Shown one piece after another: positions 18,701 to 31,300 of a DNA stretch of 64,000 nucleotides. The stretch is from Durusdinium trenchii (Eukaryota; Sar; Dinophyceae; Suessiales; Symbiodiniaceae): contig CAXAMN010005213.1 of NCBI GenBank assembly GCA_963970005.1, forward strand, positions 159,403 to 223,402. The letters run 5' to 3'. Every line of letters starts with the position of its first letter. Within the stretch, counting starts at the first letter, position 1. Below the pieces are notes generated by a model that worked only from the letters and a program-made list of their open reading frames with translations, searched no databases and had not been told where the DNA came from. Both the position numbers and the translations under genes were made by a program.

Positions 18701-21700
18701 ATTTCCCTGATAAATGGTACGGTTAACATGTTGGAGCTGCGCGCTTTTCTCCATGGTTTCAATGAGGCAGCATGTCCCTTCTTTTTTCTTCAGCACTGCA
18801 ACTAGTGGCAACATAAATAAACAATGACTCAAACTCTGGGCCATGTCCGTCTGAAAGTTACTAGTGTTTCGTTGTTGTTTTGGTTCCTTCGAGACCCACT
18901 GTATATCACCACAAAGCTTGGGCTGGAACCATTCGAAACACTTAACCACTTGACATTTATACCTGCACACATATCTGACTGTTATATTTCACACATATTC
19001 CTTTAATTACTTTAATATTGTGCTATATATTCTCTATATAATATATATATATGTTCATATCGGGCGGCCTGCCTCTTGGACCAACCCACTGATTCTTAGT
19101 TCTGCATTATATAAAAATTAAAATGTTTGTCAGAGTCATCGATACATCTCATCATGGGGCTTTCATGTCGATCCCCCTCAGCCAAGTAGCTGGCAGCAGT
19201 AGTTCTGCTTCGTCTCATCCCACAAGTTCTTCCTGAGAGAACTCACAACTGGCCAACGATGGCGCACGGCCAAACTCCCGTGGTGCGAGAAAATCACACA
19301 CCCAACAGGTGTGTGTCTCACAAGCAAGCTTCCAATCGTGAGCACCCAGGGAGCAATCTTGTGCCGCTGGAATGTCAAAGCCGGTATCGCGTTGAGCTGG
19401 CATGAGTAAAGGAATCACAATGATGCCTGAGCGTTGACAGTCAGTTAACATCTGCAAGGACAAAAGCAATCGACAGTACACAACAAAGGTTCGTGCCACA
19501 CTGGATTGAGAGTGAAGCGCTAGAGCGGGCGCAGCTCATTATAAGCATGTCGGTTAGAAACACACGTCAACAGCAAACATCAACAGTTGTACAAAGCGAT
19601 TCAAAAACTTCGGGGCTTGCGACATACCACGTGTGCGCCATGAGCTTTATATTTGGATCTCTCGGCTTCAACTGATCCAAGGATATATATATATATATTG
19701 TATATATATAGTAATATATATAGGCACATGTTGTGTCGTTTTTCCTTTTAATTTAGCCGGCTGCTACTCGATTAAGTATGCGCATACTCAGTTGAGTAAG
19801 GGAGTAAACTACTAGGCTAAGTTGGCTTCTAGGTAGGACGCAGGATAGTTCACGCTTCTTTTGAAGAAGCGCCCGCACTAGTGATTTGGTTCCTAGATTT
19901 TTAGGGAAACGTATTTGGACTCCCGTGGCATCCAAGATGCAAGCGGCCACCAGCAGCACGCAAGTGATCAGCGTGATGCACAAGGGCTTAGTCACCAAGA
20001 GCAGGAACAGGAGCGGCAATGATATACTGCTCAAATCAATCGCTCAGGGCCAACACCAAGAATGAACAAAGTTGGCCTGCCCTTCTGCATCCTTCCGCCT
20101 TCTCGTCTTGTCTACACAAGTTGAAAGACTTGGATGGTCGAAAACCAAAGTCCAACGAGTCAAACCAGTCCAAGTCCTTGAATTACGGATATGATATGAT
20201 ATGATCAACAGTTGTCGAGCGGCCCTCCAGCGATATCCAGTGTGGGAAACCACTTCTTGCCGCTCCCAACTGCCGGCGCCCTGGCCTACATAGGTCACTT
20301 GTTGCACCTCACAAGGATGTGATTCAGGCGAATCAAGTCAAGTCGCTCAATTGGCAATAATGGAGCAGTGACACACACATCGACCCTTGCAAATACAATT
20401 TTTCTCGTCATGCTCACATGGTATGTTTACCCTCATTCGGTGCAGCCTCTGACTTTAGAGATGTTGACCGTCATGCACATGATGCAACTTTCAGCGAGCC
20501 ACCGAGTCATAAGATCCTTCCCCGGCTCCAACATACTTCCACTGCGCTTGCTTTGTCACAGAGTAAGGATCTGGTTCGAAGCACATTGTGCCCGGGCCCG
20601 CGTCCAAACAATCGGCGTGACAGTTGCCCGCCTCATGCAGAACACATTGGAGACTCCAAAGAACATGTTTTGGCGAGTAGCTGTTTGGGGCTGTGCAAAC
20701 AGTGTTCCTGCTTCCGGCTAATTACAAAGCCAGCATGGTGGGCATACGTATATATATATATAGTTAATCACTAAACTTGAAAAGGGAGGGGACGAAATCC
20801 AGCCCCTGTAGTCCACAATATATTTGGGCAGCAAATATTTCTGACGTTTTTAGCAACGGGAAAACAAAGACTGTTGCATCATGTTGCATCAGTCTGCTTA
20901 AAATAAAGCTCGGTCAGGCACCACTAAAGCAATGAAAGTCAAGCTCTACTTTCCTTTCCTATCATTCTGAGAACAATGCAGTGATCGTCCAGTCTCCTGT
21001 CCCCTACCTGGACTCACACACCTGGTCAGCTCACCTCAGTAGACCACTTTAATAGTCTCCTGAGCACTTTGTGATGCTGGTGATGCACTACTCAGCGTCA
21101 TTGGCATGACTCGCATCACCGAGACCCCTACTAAAAACATATATTTTCATTACCTTCTGCCGCCTCTTTTTTCAGCTCTCCCCCACCAAGCTCTGCATTC
21201 ACCCTACCCGTCACCCCCCACACATACCCTATCACTCACTCCGTTCGCCCATCGAGAGCTCAACCATGCCTATCGGGGCCTTCCTGATAATAAAGTAAAT
21301 GGGTCATGGATCTATCCTAATACCTGTAACAGTGGATGATGATGGTTAGTAAAGGCCTTGTTCAAAAACAGTGATTATATAAGGTATATATTAGGACAAA
21401 CCCAACATATAAGGAAAAGGCAGTGAATAAGTTCGTCTGCAACGCATGCATTCTCAAAATATGGTGCTCAGCTAATTCGCAAGGGCAAAAACCAACGTCG
21501 AGTCATAGTTATCATCATTTGACAAACAAAATCACCACGTCTGAACTGAGTTGCAGTTTGTTGCAGCTAAGTGACAGCTCCAGCATCACCACGATATGCA
21601 ACACCTGCGCCAGCACCAGCACCTCAAGACCATCTTTCGGCACCGCAGTTCTTCCAGCAAAGCTAAAAACATCTAAAAACTATGAATACTGCATAGAACA

Positions 21701-22243
21701 AGGTGAACACGAGAATGTAAGGAGCCGGCGCGTATTCTTCATAAAGCTCTGGGCTCCCCACCAGCCACTATATCGCCACTTCCGACCACCATGCCGCTGC
21801 CCGTCACTTGCATCCCAGGGACCAGGGTCCCTGAGGCCCCTCCGGAGACGAAACCGCCCTCCACACGTGACATCTTTGAGTCCCACGCGGAGTGACTGAG
21901 ACTGCGAAGCCCAATTGTGACTGCCCGACTGAAGCCGGAAAAGGCTGCAAATAAGCGTGACAAGCATCCTTTTTCCTCTCACATGGTTGTTCCAAGGCCT
22001 AGCATCTCCACGACCAGGATTATGGAAAGACTGAAGTCTGAAGCCACGATCTCTCCAATACTGCACTCTTCTCATATTTTCCCATTCGCAGCTGCAGCTA
22101 CAAACCGGTCTACATAGAGTCTAGCGGTCCAGTAGGTTCTCACCGGACCACTGGGCAAACTCATCAAACACACAATACATGCACATACGCCTCACACAAG
22201 GAATGCAAATCAATTGCCTGAATGCAACAACAAGTCCAATCCA
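18701..22243. other. stretch with no confident gene
   Basis: Short open frames only. A minus-strand run LWDETKQNYCC near 19187-19225 resembles the Trp/Tyr-Cys-Cys module of the gene at 1.2-3.6 kb and may be an isolated exon. TA-rich tracts lie near 19030, 19680 and 20750. Confidence 0.35.
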
Positions 22244-22620
22244 CACACTCTTTGACATTGGGTTTTCAGTTAACTCAATTTGCAGGTCGAAAATGGTGAT
22301 GGAACCGCCAGGTGACAGGGTCAGCGCACTTGTGTTGTTTGAACAATCTGTTGACATGTCTGCGGTGGCGAGCGTCAGCGCGACTCAGCTGCAGGAAACG
22401 CGACAAAGGAAAGGTTTAAGGGAGGTATCATGTGAACAACCATGAATCAAAAAGTGGAAAAGGAGGGTAACAGCTTGTGAAGCACTCCGCAGGTACATGA
22501 GAGTGATCCGCTCTCACTTCCCTCGACACATCATAGCTTCGTTGCGCCAGGTAGATGTGTCGAGCCTGACGCCCCTGCGATGGTAATCAGCAAGTTTAAA
22601 CTCTTAGAAACAGAGTGTGA
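22244..22620. repeat. duplicated block, copy 1
   Basis: About 370 bases nearly identical to 23138-23515, in direct orientation, about 894 bases apart. Copy 1 has about 11 bases (around 22525) that copy 2 lacks. Both strands stay open over part of it, and the differences do not break the frames. Confidence 0.8.
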
Positions 22621-22630
22621 CACACACACA

Positions 22631-22650
22631 GAGCGCCGATATCGGCGCTC
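22631..22650. other. 20-bp perfect palindrome
   Basis: GAGCGCCGATATCGGCGCTC is its own reverse complement and follows a CA repeat at the end of duplicated block copy 1; the second copy lacks it. Confidence 0.85.
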
Positions 22651-23137
22651 CGGAGGAAATTACTATATAACCACCTAAAATAGCCTTAGAAAGAAAGAAA
22701 AAGAAAAGACAGAAAGGGAAACGCAAGGGCAAGAGAGAAAAATAGGTGCGAAACCTGCTAGTTACTAAATACTTAGCCGCATGAATTAAATGCACGAGTT
22801 AGCGAGCGGGACATTAGTCTTCAACCGCTCGGGTAGCTAGAACTAGGACAGGAGAAACAGAAGGAACGGCACCGACACACAAGTGTCGAGTACCATTTCC
22901 TTCAGTGTGTGTGCGACACATATATATGACCGTAAGCCCGGCGGCGTGGAAGTTCAGTCGCAATTCCGTAGGCCCGGCGGCGTGGAATTTTGGGAATACA
23001 GTGGTGAGACAAAATCGGTTGAGATAATCCAACGTGTGCAGGAAGCAGGAAAAGCGGTTAGTGGTACTCCAGCGTGAAAACAGTGCCCCAGTGACGGGGA
23101 TCACACCCTGCACCCAAGTGGGACGGCAGAGCGAGAC

Positions 23138-23515
23138 ACACTTTGACATTGGGTTTTCAGTTAACTCAATTCCCAGGTCGAAAATGGTGATGGAACCGCA
23201 AGGTGAAAGGGTCAGCGCACTTGTGTTGTTTGAACAATCTGTTGACATGTCTGCGGTGGCGAGCGTCAGCGCGACTCAGCTGCAGGAAACGCGACAAAGG
23301 AAAGGTTTAAGGGAGGTATCATGTGAACAACCATGAATCAAAAAGTGGAAAAGGAGGGTAACAGCTTGTGAAGCACTCCGCAGGTACATGAGAGTGATCA
23401 GCTCTCACTTTCCTCAGCTTCGTTGCGTCAGGTAGATGTGTCGAGCCTGACGCCCCTGCGATGGTAATCAACAAGTGTAAACTCTTAGAAACAAAGTGTG
23501 ACACACACACACACA
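23138..23515. repeat. duplicated block, copy 2
   Basis: Direct copy of 22244-22620 that ends in a CA repeat. It differs by scattered substitutions and a short deletion near 23417. Confidence 0.8.
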
Positions 23516-23852
23516 CCTGCAATTTCATGCCAAATACATATATATATATATACAATGCTCATCACATACTTGTCCATTTAATGCATTCAGTGGGTGTCAC
23601 CGTGCCGCCTCAGTCGTCAGTGAAACTCAACCAGGATCAAGGCCTGGACGATGCACGAATACCTTTTCAAAACGGAAAGGATCCCAATAAATACAGGCCC
23701 AAAACGGTGCCTTAGGTAAATTACCAATGCTTCACTTCAGACTTCAAAAGGCATGTATGATGACCAGAAGGACCCTTCCGACGCTGACCCAATAGAAGTA
23801 AGTAAGTTGAACCACCAAGTGACAGGACACACAGGCACATACACCTCAGGGA

Positions 23853-23905
23853 CCATTGCTAGTAGGTTGGAGGCCATCGCTTCTAGGTTAGGTTGGAGGC
23901 TGGAT
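23853..23905. repeat. minisatellite, GGTTGGAGGCCAT family
   Basis: Units of about 20-21 bases reading TAGGTTGGAGGCCATYGCT. Related blocks occur at about 25768-25830 and 39421-39492. Confidence 0.65.
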
Positions 23906-24416
23906 TGTCCCGAAGGATTGATCTACTGTTTCACGGGTCAGGGCCGCTAGGCACTTCGATCGGGACTCCGGACATGACTCCCTAAATCGCGAAGAAACAT
24001 AAACAAGGAGAACTATGACTCATGAGATACTGTGTGTTGTTTCATGTTTGCTTTGGAGCTTAGTTTGCCCAGCTAGCTCCAAAAGCACATGGGGGCCATG
24101 CTTGTCATTTTTTGAGCCATGCAGCATGTCCAGCTTTCTTGTTGCTGGTGAAACTCTGTTTACAACAGGAATGTTAATTATGAAACATGTACGAATTAGC
24201 AAATCCACTTGGTAGATTTGAAAAAGATGAACGTTGACCCCTCAAGGGACTCTCGGGATGCACCATGTGCATTCTCATGTTTATTCAGTGCAGGGCTCCA
24301 CTTTGGAGGTCACCCCACATTCCAAACGCACAATGTGTTTTTGGCCTGTGCCGCTTCTAAGCTAAGCTTGGCACTGATCTTCGGAGTGTGTAATCTCTAC
24401 ACACCAAGCACTGGAC

Positions 24417-24516
24417 TGTCCCGTCGCAAAGGCAGGGATAGCTCTCGAAGCTTGTCCTTCATTTCTTTGTACTCCGGGGTGTCCTCTTGCAACCCCTTAG
24501 CTTTTGCATGCTTTTG
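24417..24516 (-). CDS. charged helical exon
   Basis: Bounded by a CAG acceptor (24518-24517 side) and a GT donor near 24416. Reads KGLQEDTPEYKEMKDKLREL and then SLPLRRD, strongly charged and probably helical. The gene it belongs to ends or continues at lower coordinates; another exon-like run (PQVDEEVPHYAIRNLAVLPS) lies at about 24620-24690 on the same strand. No family is recognised. Confidence 0.45.
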
Positions 24517-24882
24517 CTGACATCCTGGAAAGGTCACGACTTATATTTACATATATTTATAGTAGTACTACGTCAATAAAACATACGAAGACACACATTC
24601 TGAGTCTAAAAACCGTCCACGGCTGGGCAGCACAGCCAGGTTGCGGATAGCATAGTGCGGTACTTCTTCATCAACCTGAGGAAATTGCATCAGCCCATGC
24701 CCAAATCTTGCCACTCAGCAAATTGTTCAGATAGTCGAGATCTAATGATTGATATGATCGAGGCAGTGAGAGAGGTGGATCTGCTCTGTTGCACATGTAT
24801 ACTCTCACTGCCTCCCTCCGTGCAATCATCCCTCCTACTCTCACTCTCTCTTTCTCCATCCAGTGCGACTACTCATTTGCTA

Positions 24883-25173
24883 TCACAGCTCAGTCTCGTG
24901 GCGAACTCTCTCAACTCGTTCCGGCATGTTCCGGCAACGATAGTTAGTTTGCAAGTCAGTGCCAAGCAGCTCAATCTTCCGCTGGATCTTGATACCATCC
25001 TGAAGAGCGTCCTCGTAGGCATTGGCCTGAAGGTTGCTGGAAATAGGATTATCGCACCACTGAAGCCAACAAACGAACTTAGGTGCTTGCAATCCAGGGT
25101 TCTTCAACCTTTGCACTTCCCTCCTGCGTGAGAGCTTGACTTGCCGTGTCGAATTTTGATACCACGCAGTCAT
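24883..25173 (-). CDS. charged helical exon-like segment
   Basis: The minus frame contains NAYEDALQDGIKIQRKIELL and a Met/Glu/Arg-rich tail. It probably belongs to the same minus-strand gene as 24417-24516. Boundaries are not established. Confidence 0.3.
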   Translation of the reverse strand: MTAWYQNSTRQVKLSRRREVQRLKNPGLQAPKFVCWLQWCDNPISSNLQANAYEDALQDGIKIQRKIELLGTDLQTNYRCRNMPERVERVRHETEL

Positions 25174-25348
25174 TCATTCACACTCTTTAGGATTCAGGCA
25201 TTGAAATACCACCCTGGCTCTTGCTCAGTGGCAAACCAGTCTGAAACAGTCTGAAATGCATGGAACACCTTCACAGTAACCACATGTAACGTCTGTTATC
25301 AATGAGCGCCCTTCTTTAGGGCCACTTGCATGTTGTAGTTTGCGCGGC

Positions 25349-28300
25349 TCAGTAATCTGTAAACGCGCGGTCCTGCACCTTGATGAATACGTTCTCAGAT
25401 TCTTCCCCTTTCTTATCTTTCATACTCTTGGCATACTTCTTGTCTTTGAGGATCTTCTGAAGCTTGCGCTCCTCTGACTCACTAATTACGCTGGTAATTC
25501 CTTGAATCTGGTGAAGGTTGAGGTGTCCCGAGGCCACTATATATAATAAATAAATATATATATATAAACAAAAAAGGTAAAACAACAGGAAATGCAAGAA
25601 TTCCATTTGGACACTGGACCCAGCCCGTAGTTCGAACTCCTTGTTAGGACTGCAGTTTGATGACAACAAATGCCACAGTGCAAAACATGCGACAAACAAA
25701 GCAAGCCCTTTTTACTAAAGTGCACTGTACAACTCATCAATAAATTGGCAGTGTCTTTTGTAAGGATGGAGGCCATCGCTACTAGGGTGGAGGCCATTAC
25801 TATTAGGTTGGAGGCCATTGCATAGACAATTTGTAGACTGCTCCGCAACCTCCTCCAGCACATGCTTCCGGTACCTTTGATGTGAGATGCGGAGAGTCCA
25901 ATTGAAAACAGGGGCCACCAAAGCAGCCCGTGCGAAACGAGCACCCATCTTGATGAGGACAACTGATTCCAGTGATGCCTCACTCTGCGTTTTAAAACCT
26001 GCTAGCTGCTAGGTAAGCTCAGCAAAGACACTGACGTAGGTGGGGAAATCCTGAGCTCAAAAGTTCAAGGCGTCTCAAAAGCTGCACCATGTTCCTACTA
26101 GCGTTCTTGTTGCTACTAGTAAGGCACCTGTTACTACTAGCGTGGCACTTGTTCCTACTAGCGTGGCACTTGTTACATGCACGAAGTTCCGCACATGTCG
26201 GCCAAAAACCGGTTGGCCACTGGCGGTAGCGTCACACTGGGCTCTCCACACTGCATTGCATCTATTGAGCACAGCATGTGGGGGGCTTTACTTACCAAAC
26301 TATCCAAGAGTCCTGTACAAGAAGCGTGTCCAAAACTTTGTAAGCTGACATATGTCCAGTACATTCCAGTGTATGCGGGCCAAGTTTCGGATCAAGATTA
26401 GAATCAACAAGCTGCGGCTGGATGTCCAGTGCTTCTTCTCCTACCACAACTGGAATCCAGTTTGTCCCATTTAAAGACTGCCATCAAGTCACAGTTCTCT
26501 ATGTTCACACATTATGCAGTATATCATATCATTACCCAAGCCAGTACCGTCAGTACCGTGGTTGAAATGTCCTCCCGGTGCTTCTCACGTGCTTCTTTGA
26601 TCGCAAGAAGCCGGCGAGCGGCTGTAATCATGATCGGGTTGTTGTGGGTTGCATAGAGCCTAAGTTAAGTTAATCAACCCTCGGCGACTGTGGCCGCTCT
26701 CTTTGTCTTGTCTGCGATGATGCTTCAGGATTGATGCAATTATAATGATGGCGAGCTGCATCACGTAGGCGATATAGGTCTTGTAGGACCTTAGCACATC
26801 CTAGCGACCAAAGCCTCGTGTCTCCATGCATCTTTCACTCGCTTTTCTACTGGCCTGACACTTGCCCAACTCGTCTGTTTATGACAAACTCTGACTTTGA
26901 AAGAAAAGTAAAATCAACTGTACTATCCTTTCGGCAAGCTGTTCCGTTCCCATCTTCAAACTTTCTTGCAAGCAACCCACGTTGTCTGGAAAACATCTCT
27001 AGTATCAAGTAGGCCCGACTTTTTGGAAAAAATCTGAGGCGAGTAACGAATCCAGAAGCATGACACTGTTGACCATATTTGGCGTGTTGGCCCCATAGGT
27101 GATAGGCAGCATCACCAGGACGCTCAGCAAGCCTTTGGTCAATCCCATCGATGCGTGATAGGACATGCTTGTGAAGGATGCTTGGGTCAATGATTTTGGC
27201 AATTTCTGTTTTCGAACGCCCCTGAAGTTTCAACGGGGCTATAGTTCTTGACCAGTCCCAAGTCTGAGCAGAGTTTCACACTGAAAAAGCCGAGAATCCC
27301 ATGACAAATCTGACGATGGCAGTGACTACACCTGCCGGCGATTTGGGGTCTCAATATCAAAAGGAGAGCTTCGGACAAGTTCGCAAGCCTCCTGGGAGAG
27401 CAAGGAAGGTTGTGTAGAAGTGAAAGATTGAGGCTCCTTGGAAATCCATGAACTTTTCACCAATCTGCAGGATGAACACCCATACAACCCATTGTTTCAG
27501 GCAATGACTGCTGGCGAGTCGCCTGCGCGCGTCTTGATGAAGGTGGGTCCAAAGATGCAGCCCTTCAAGATCTTGGTGCTAAGAAATTTGATGACTGCCG
27601 GCAAAACGAAGGTCAATAGAATCGTCCCCGCATATGACCAAATCACGCGCCAAGTAAGTTCGAAGGTGAAAGGCAACGTCACCAATGTCACCAAACCCAC
27701 AATCAGAATAAATGAGACGATGGATGAAGAAATGTTGATGCCGATGAAGGCGGTGGCAAAAACCTGGGAGTTGAACATGTCGATCCCGCTTCCATTTACA
27801 AATAGATATCTGAGCTCTTCTCTTTTACTTCCAACTTGCAGGTTGAACACTTTGGAATTTGGAACAAATACAAGTCCAGGGAACTAGTTTGGCATCTGAC
27901 TTTTTGAAGTTGAACTTTCCACGTCTCGCGTCCATTACAGATTGCCGGAAGTGCACAAACCCACCCAAAAGCCCTGCCACCGTCAGAATAGCAGCCACAA
28001 CAATGCCTCGCACCGCATTTGTGAATCGTGGCTGAAAGCAACTTGACTTCCCCGGCTCCTTTCCAAAACCCTCACGTGGGCAAGCACTATTGTTTTTCAC
28101 GCGCAGCCATCTCACAGGGCAGTCACATGAACCATTGTGTCGACACCCCTGACCAGCTAGCACGGTTCCCTGCAATGAGTGTACAGCATACAGCCAAACA
28201 TGAATTAATGGACGTATTGCACGTGTGACAGTGGGTTTGTTAAAAGTTTTGGATGGTATCTGAGATCTGATAGGTGAAGATTGTGTCATGTGACATGTGT

Positions 28301-31300
28301 GTGTTTTTTTTCACGCTGCCGCTTGCCCACTCTAGGGCTGAGTCGGCCACAAGACCTGTCGGGCAATGCGCTAATTCTTCGGCTATTAACTGTCTAGTTG
28401 CCAGTCGTGAAGCCTATGACGATGGAAGTGATCAGCTTCTGGAACCAATCCTTCATGACCTGGATCTGAACGTACATGAAGTCGGAAGAACCTCAGTGTG
28501 CTGGACAACACATCGTTCTTGTTGGATTCAACAAGTAATGCGCGCACCAATATTTTAGTAGTCTATATAGTTAAAATAAGATGTCTCTATGTTCTACAAG
28601 GCGTCCCTTTTCAGAGCCTCTGACGGCCTTCGGTGTGAAGTTGTTCACGTTTGTGCATGGAGGTGTGCATGATGAGTGTGTTACATCTTGGTGTTCAAGT
28701 GCGACACTCCTCCGTTGGTTTTGACGTTGCTAGTCACAGCCAGCTTCCACACTCATTGCAGCACGGTGAGGTAGCTCACTTGCAGTGATAGCCTCTTGCA
28801 TTGATTGCTTACGCCGGCCTGCTCATGGCCTGCGTTTGTCTCACACGCTCCACCCAGTCACGGCTCTTTCACCCCTGGTTAATTCTCTGGAGCCATCCTT
28901 GGGGCCAGGTTCTCCTTGAACTTTTCGAAGTAGCCACGTGCCACCATTCTCCATCTTGGGTCTGGGTTCAAGATTAAGTCATTCTTCGCCTTCCCAAGTA
29001 CAAAATGCCTTTGCATTCAACCAAAACACGACTCCTGGGAACCCTGCTTCTGTAGCTGTCACGATTGCCCCAGCATCCCTGGCTCCAACTCCAACTCTCC
29101 AAATTGTTGAACTTGTGAACTTCTCCTGAGTCATCACCTCCAAGCCCATCGCCTTGTGCTCTGTCCGGCTCATGATTTTTACTTTCACTTTCCCAGTGGT
29201 CCGTCCAGGTACTTTTCTCCAGGCATTGTATCTTCTGCGTCTCTGGGCCCTCTTCTATCCACACGTCCTCTTCTGCTTCAGTGAGTTCTTCCGCGCTCTC
29301 ATCTCCCGACGCATATGCGGTCTCAGCCAGGTTCTCATGCTATTCAGTTCGTCCCTGATCATCATGCGCAAGTTCTTCAGGAATGGATTTGCTTCGTCTC
29401 CTCCATCAGGTTCATTCCAAAACGTTCCATCTTGGGCACTGCCACGTGTTTCTGTGTCGGAGTTAGGAGGTTTTGAAACGACATTGAACATTGTCCTTTG
29501 GTATTGCTCTTGAGCTACATTTCCATGATGGAGGTTCTGGTTCATGAGAAGTTCACCTTCTCCTCAAACAAGCAAAGCGGGGCGCTCTCCGCGCTCCATT
29601 CTCCTGCAAGGATACTCTGAGGGGTCAAACCGTCCTGACAGGTGTTGGAATCAGGGCGTCCCATCACTCATCTCATACCATCCTCGCCTTTCAAACATCT
29701 GCTTGAGCTCCTTCATCACAAAGCTCACTTTCTCCTTCTCCAATGCGAAGTTCAGCACCAGTGTTGCGTTGCCACTCCAAGACTCCAGAGGTACGGAAAA
29801 GCCCTCTGGTAAAACTGGCCGTTGCAGTTCTGAATTATCAATCCTTTCTTTGGTTGCTTCACATCGGGCACCACAAAGATCTCCTTCAGCTTGGCCAGCT
29901 GCCCGTTGGCCACCAAGCAGTTCATGGTCGTTGAGACCTTGCTCTTCACAGGGTTCATCCGGCCTTGTGCATCTCGGCGTCTCGAAGAAGTCTTTCTCCA
30001 TAAGCTCTTGAGCTCTCATGCCCAAAGCGCCCATCTCCATGCTAATCACCCTAAATAACACAGCTCCAAATACCCTGCGCGCGTTGTAGCCCAGCTCCAT
30101 TTCTGTGATCACCTGGATGTCCTGGTCTGTCATGGCGAGGTCACAGTTAGCACTGCCATGACCATCATCTCGAAGTGCTCCTCAAAGGTCTCTTCGGTGT
30201 CCACCTCCCCTTGTCTCACAGATTTCCAGAAAAGGCGGGGCTTCGATCTCACAGATTCTCCTCACTGTTCCACTCTTGTGGGAGGTTGCACTGGGTCCGA
30301 GTGATTGCCCTTCAGGCTGTCACTTGCTCCTCCCACTCTCCACCTCCATGATCGTTGCCGTCAACTTGTTGTACCTGCTGAGAGCGCTGCTAGCAAACTG
30401 AAGCTCTGTGGCTGGCATGGCAAGCCCGTTTTGACTTGCTCCTGCCCTTTGCTTGCCTTCGTCCCTGCCCTTGCCTTTGAATGATCCTTTCTTGCCTTTG
30501 CCCTTGCCTTTGCCTTTTCCTTTGTGGTCACCTTTGACTCTGTCCACCTCCATGAAAACAACCTGACCAGGCAGCTGTAGATTACTCACAGGCCACCATG
30601 GATTCCTTCACTTGGGCATGCTTTGTACTTGGCTTCACATTCAGTTCAAGATGCTGCTTCAGCTGAACAGGGCAACAGCGCATGAACCAGCTATCTTGTG
30701 GTTCTCGTCCAAGAAAGTTCCAGCTCATACTCACCGACCTGCTTCTGATGGAGACTTCCTGAATCCCCTTCACTGCTCCGCTACCATCTAAAAGGCTCGC
30801 CCCTTTTTCAGAGCCTCTGACGGCCTTCGGTGTGAAGTGGTTCTTCTCAACATGCTTGCTCATGGAGGTATGCATGATGAGCGTGTTACATCTTGAAGTA
30901 GAGTGCAGCATTTTGTGTAGCGCACGCAAACCGTACTATTGCCTCCTCTAGATTCAGGGCGAGCAATTTCACATGGCACAAGAAAATCACATAGCAAATC
31001 ACTCTACATAATGATATAGTGGCTGCAACCTTGTCGAGACGTCGTGAGGTGTAGTGGGAGAGTTGCAAGTCCAAGTGGCTGTCGGGCAAATCAGCTCCTA
31101 AAGCTTGGAAATAGGCGTTGTTGATGCTGCTGACAAAAAGCACGGATCGATCCACGGCCGTGTTCAGGATCTGTTGCAAGAGCTTTTCGGTGTTGTTCAG
31201 AACTTGGATGGACTGCATCAGCACATAGATGAAGCTCAAAAACGACAAGAAGCTGGCAATCAAGAACGCTGACGGGAAGAAGAACGCATCCTGTGAGTTG

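Noticed and set aside
28591-30890. A full copia element on the minus strand
   Set aside because: No integrase or reverse transcriptase motif could be found between the short repeats.
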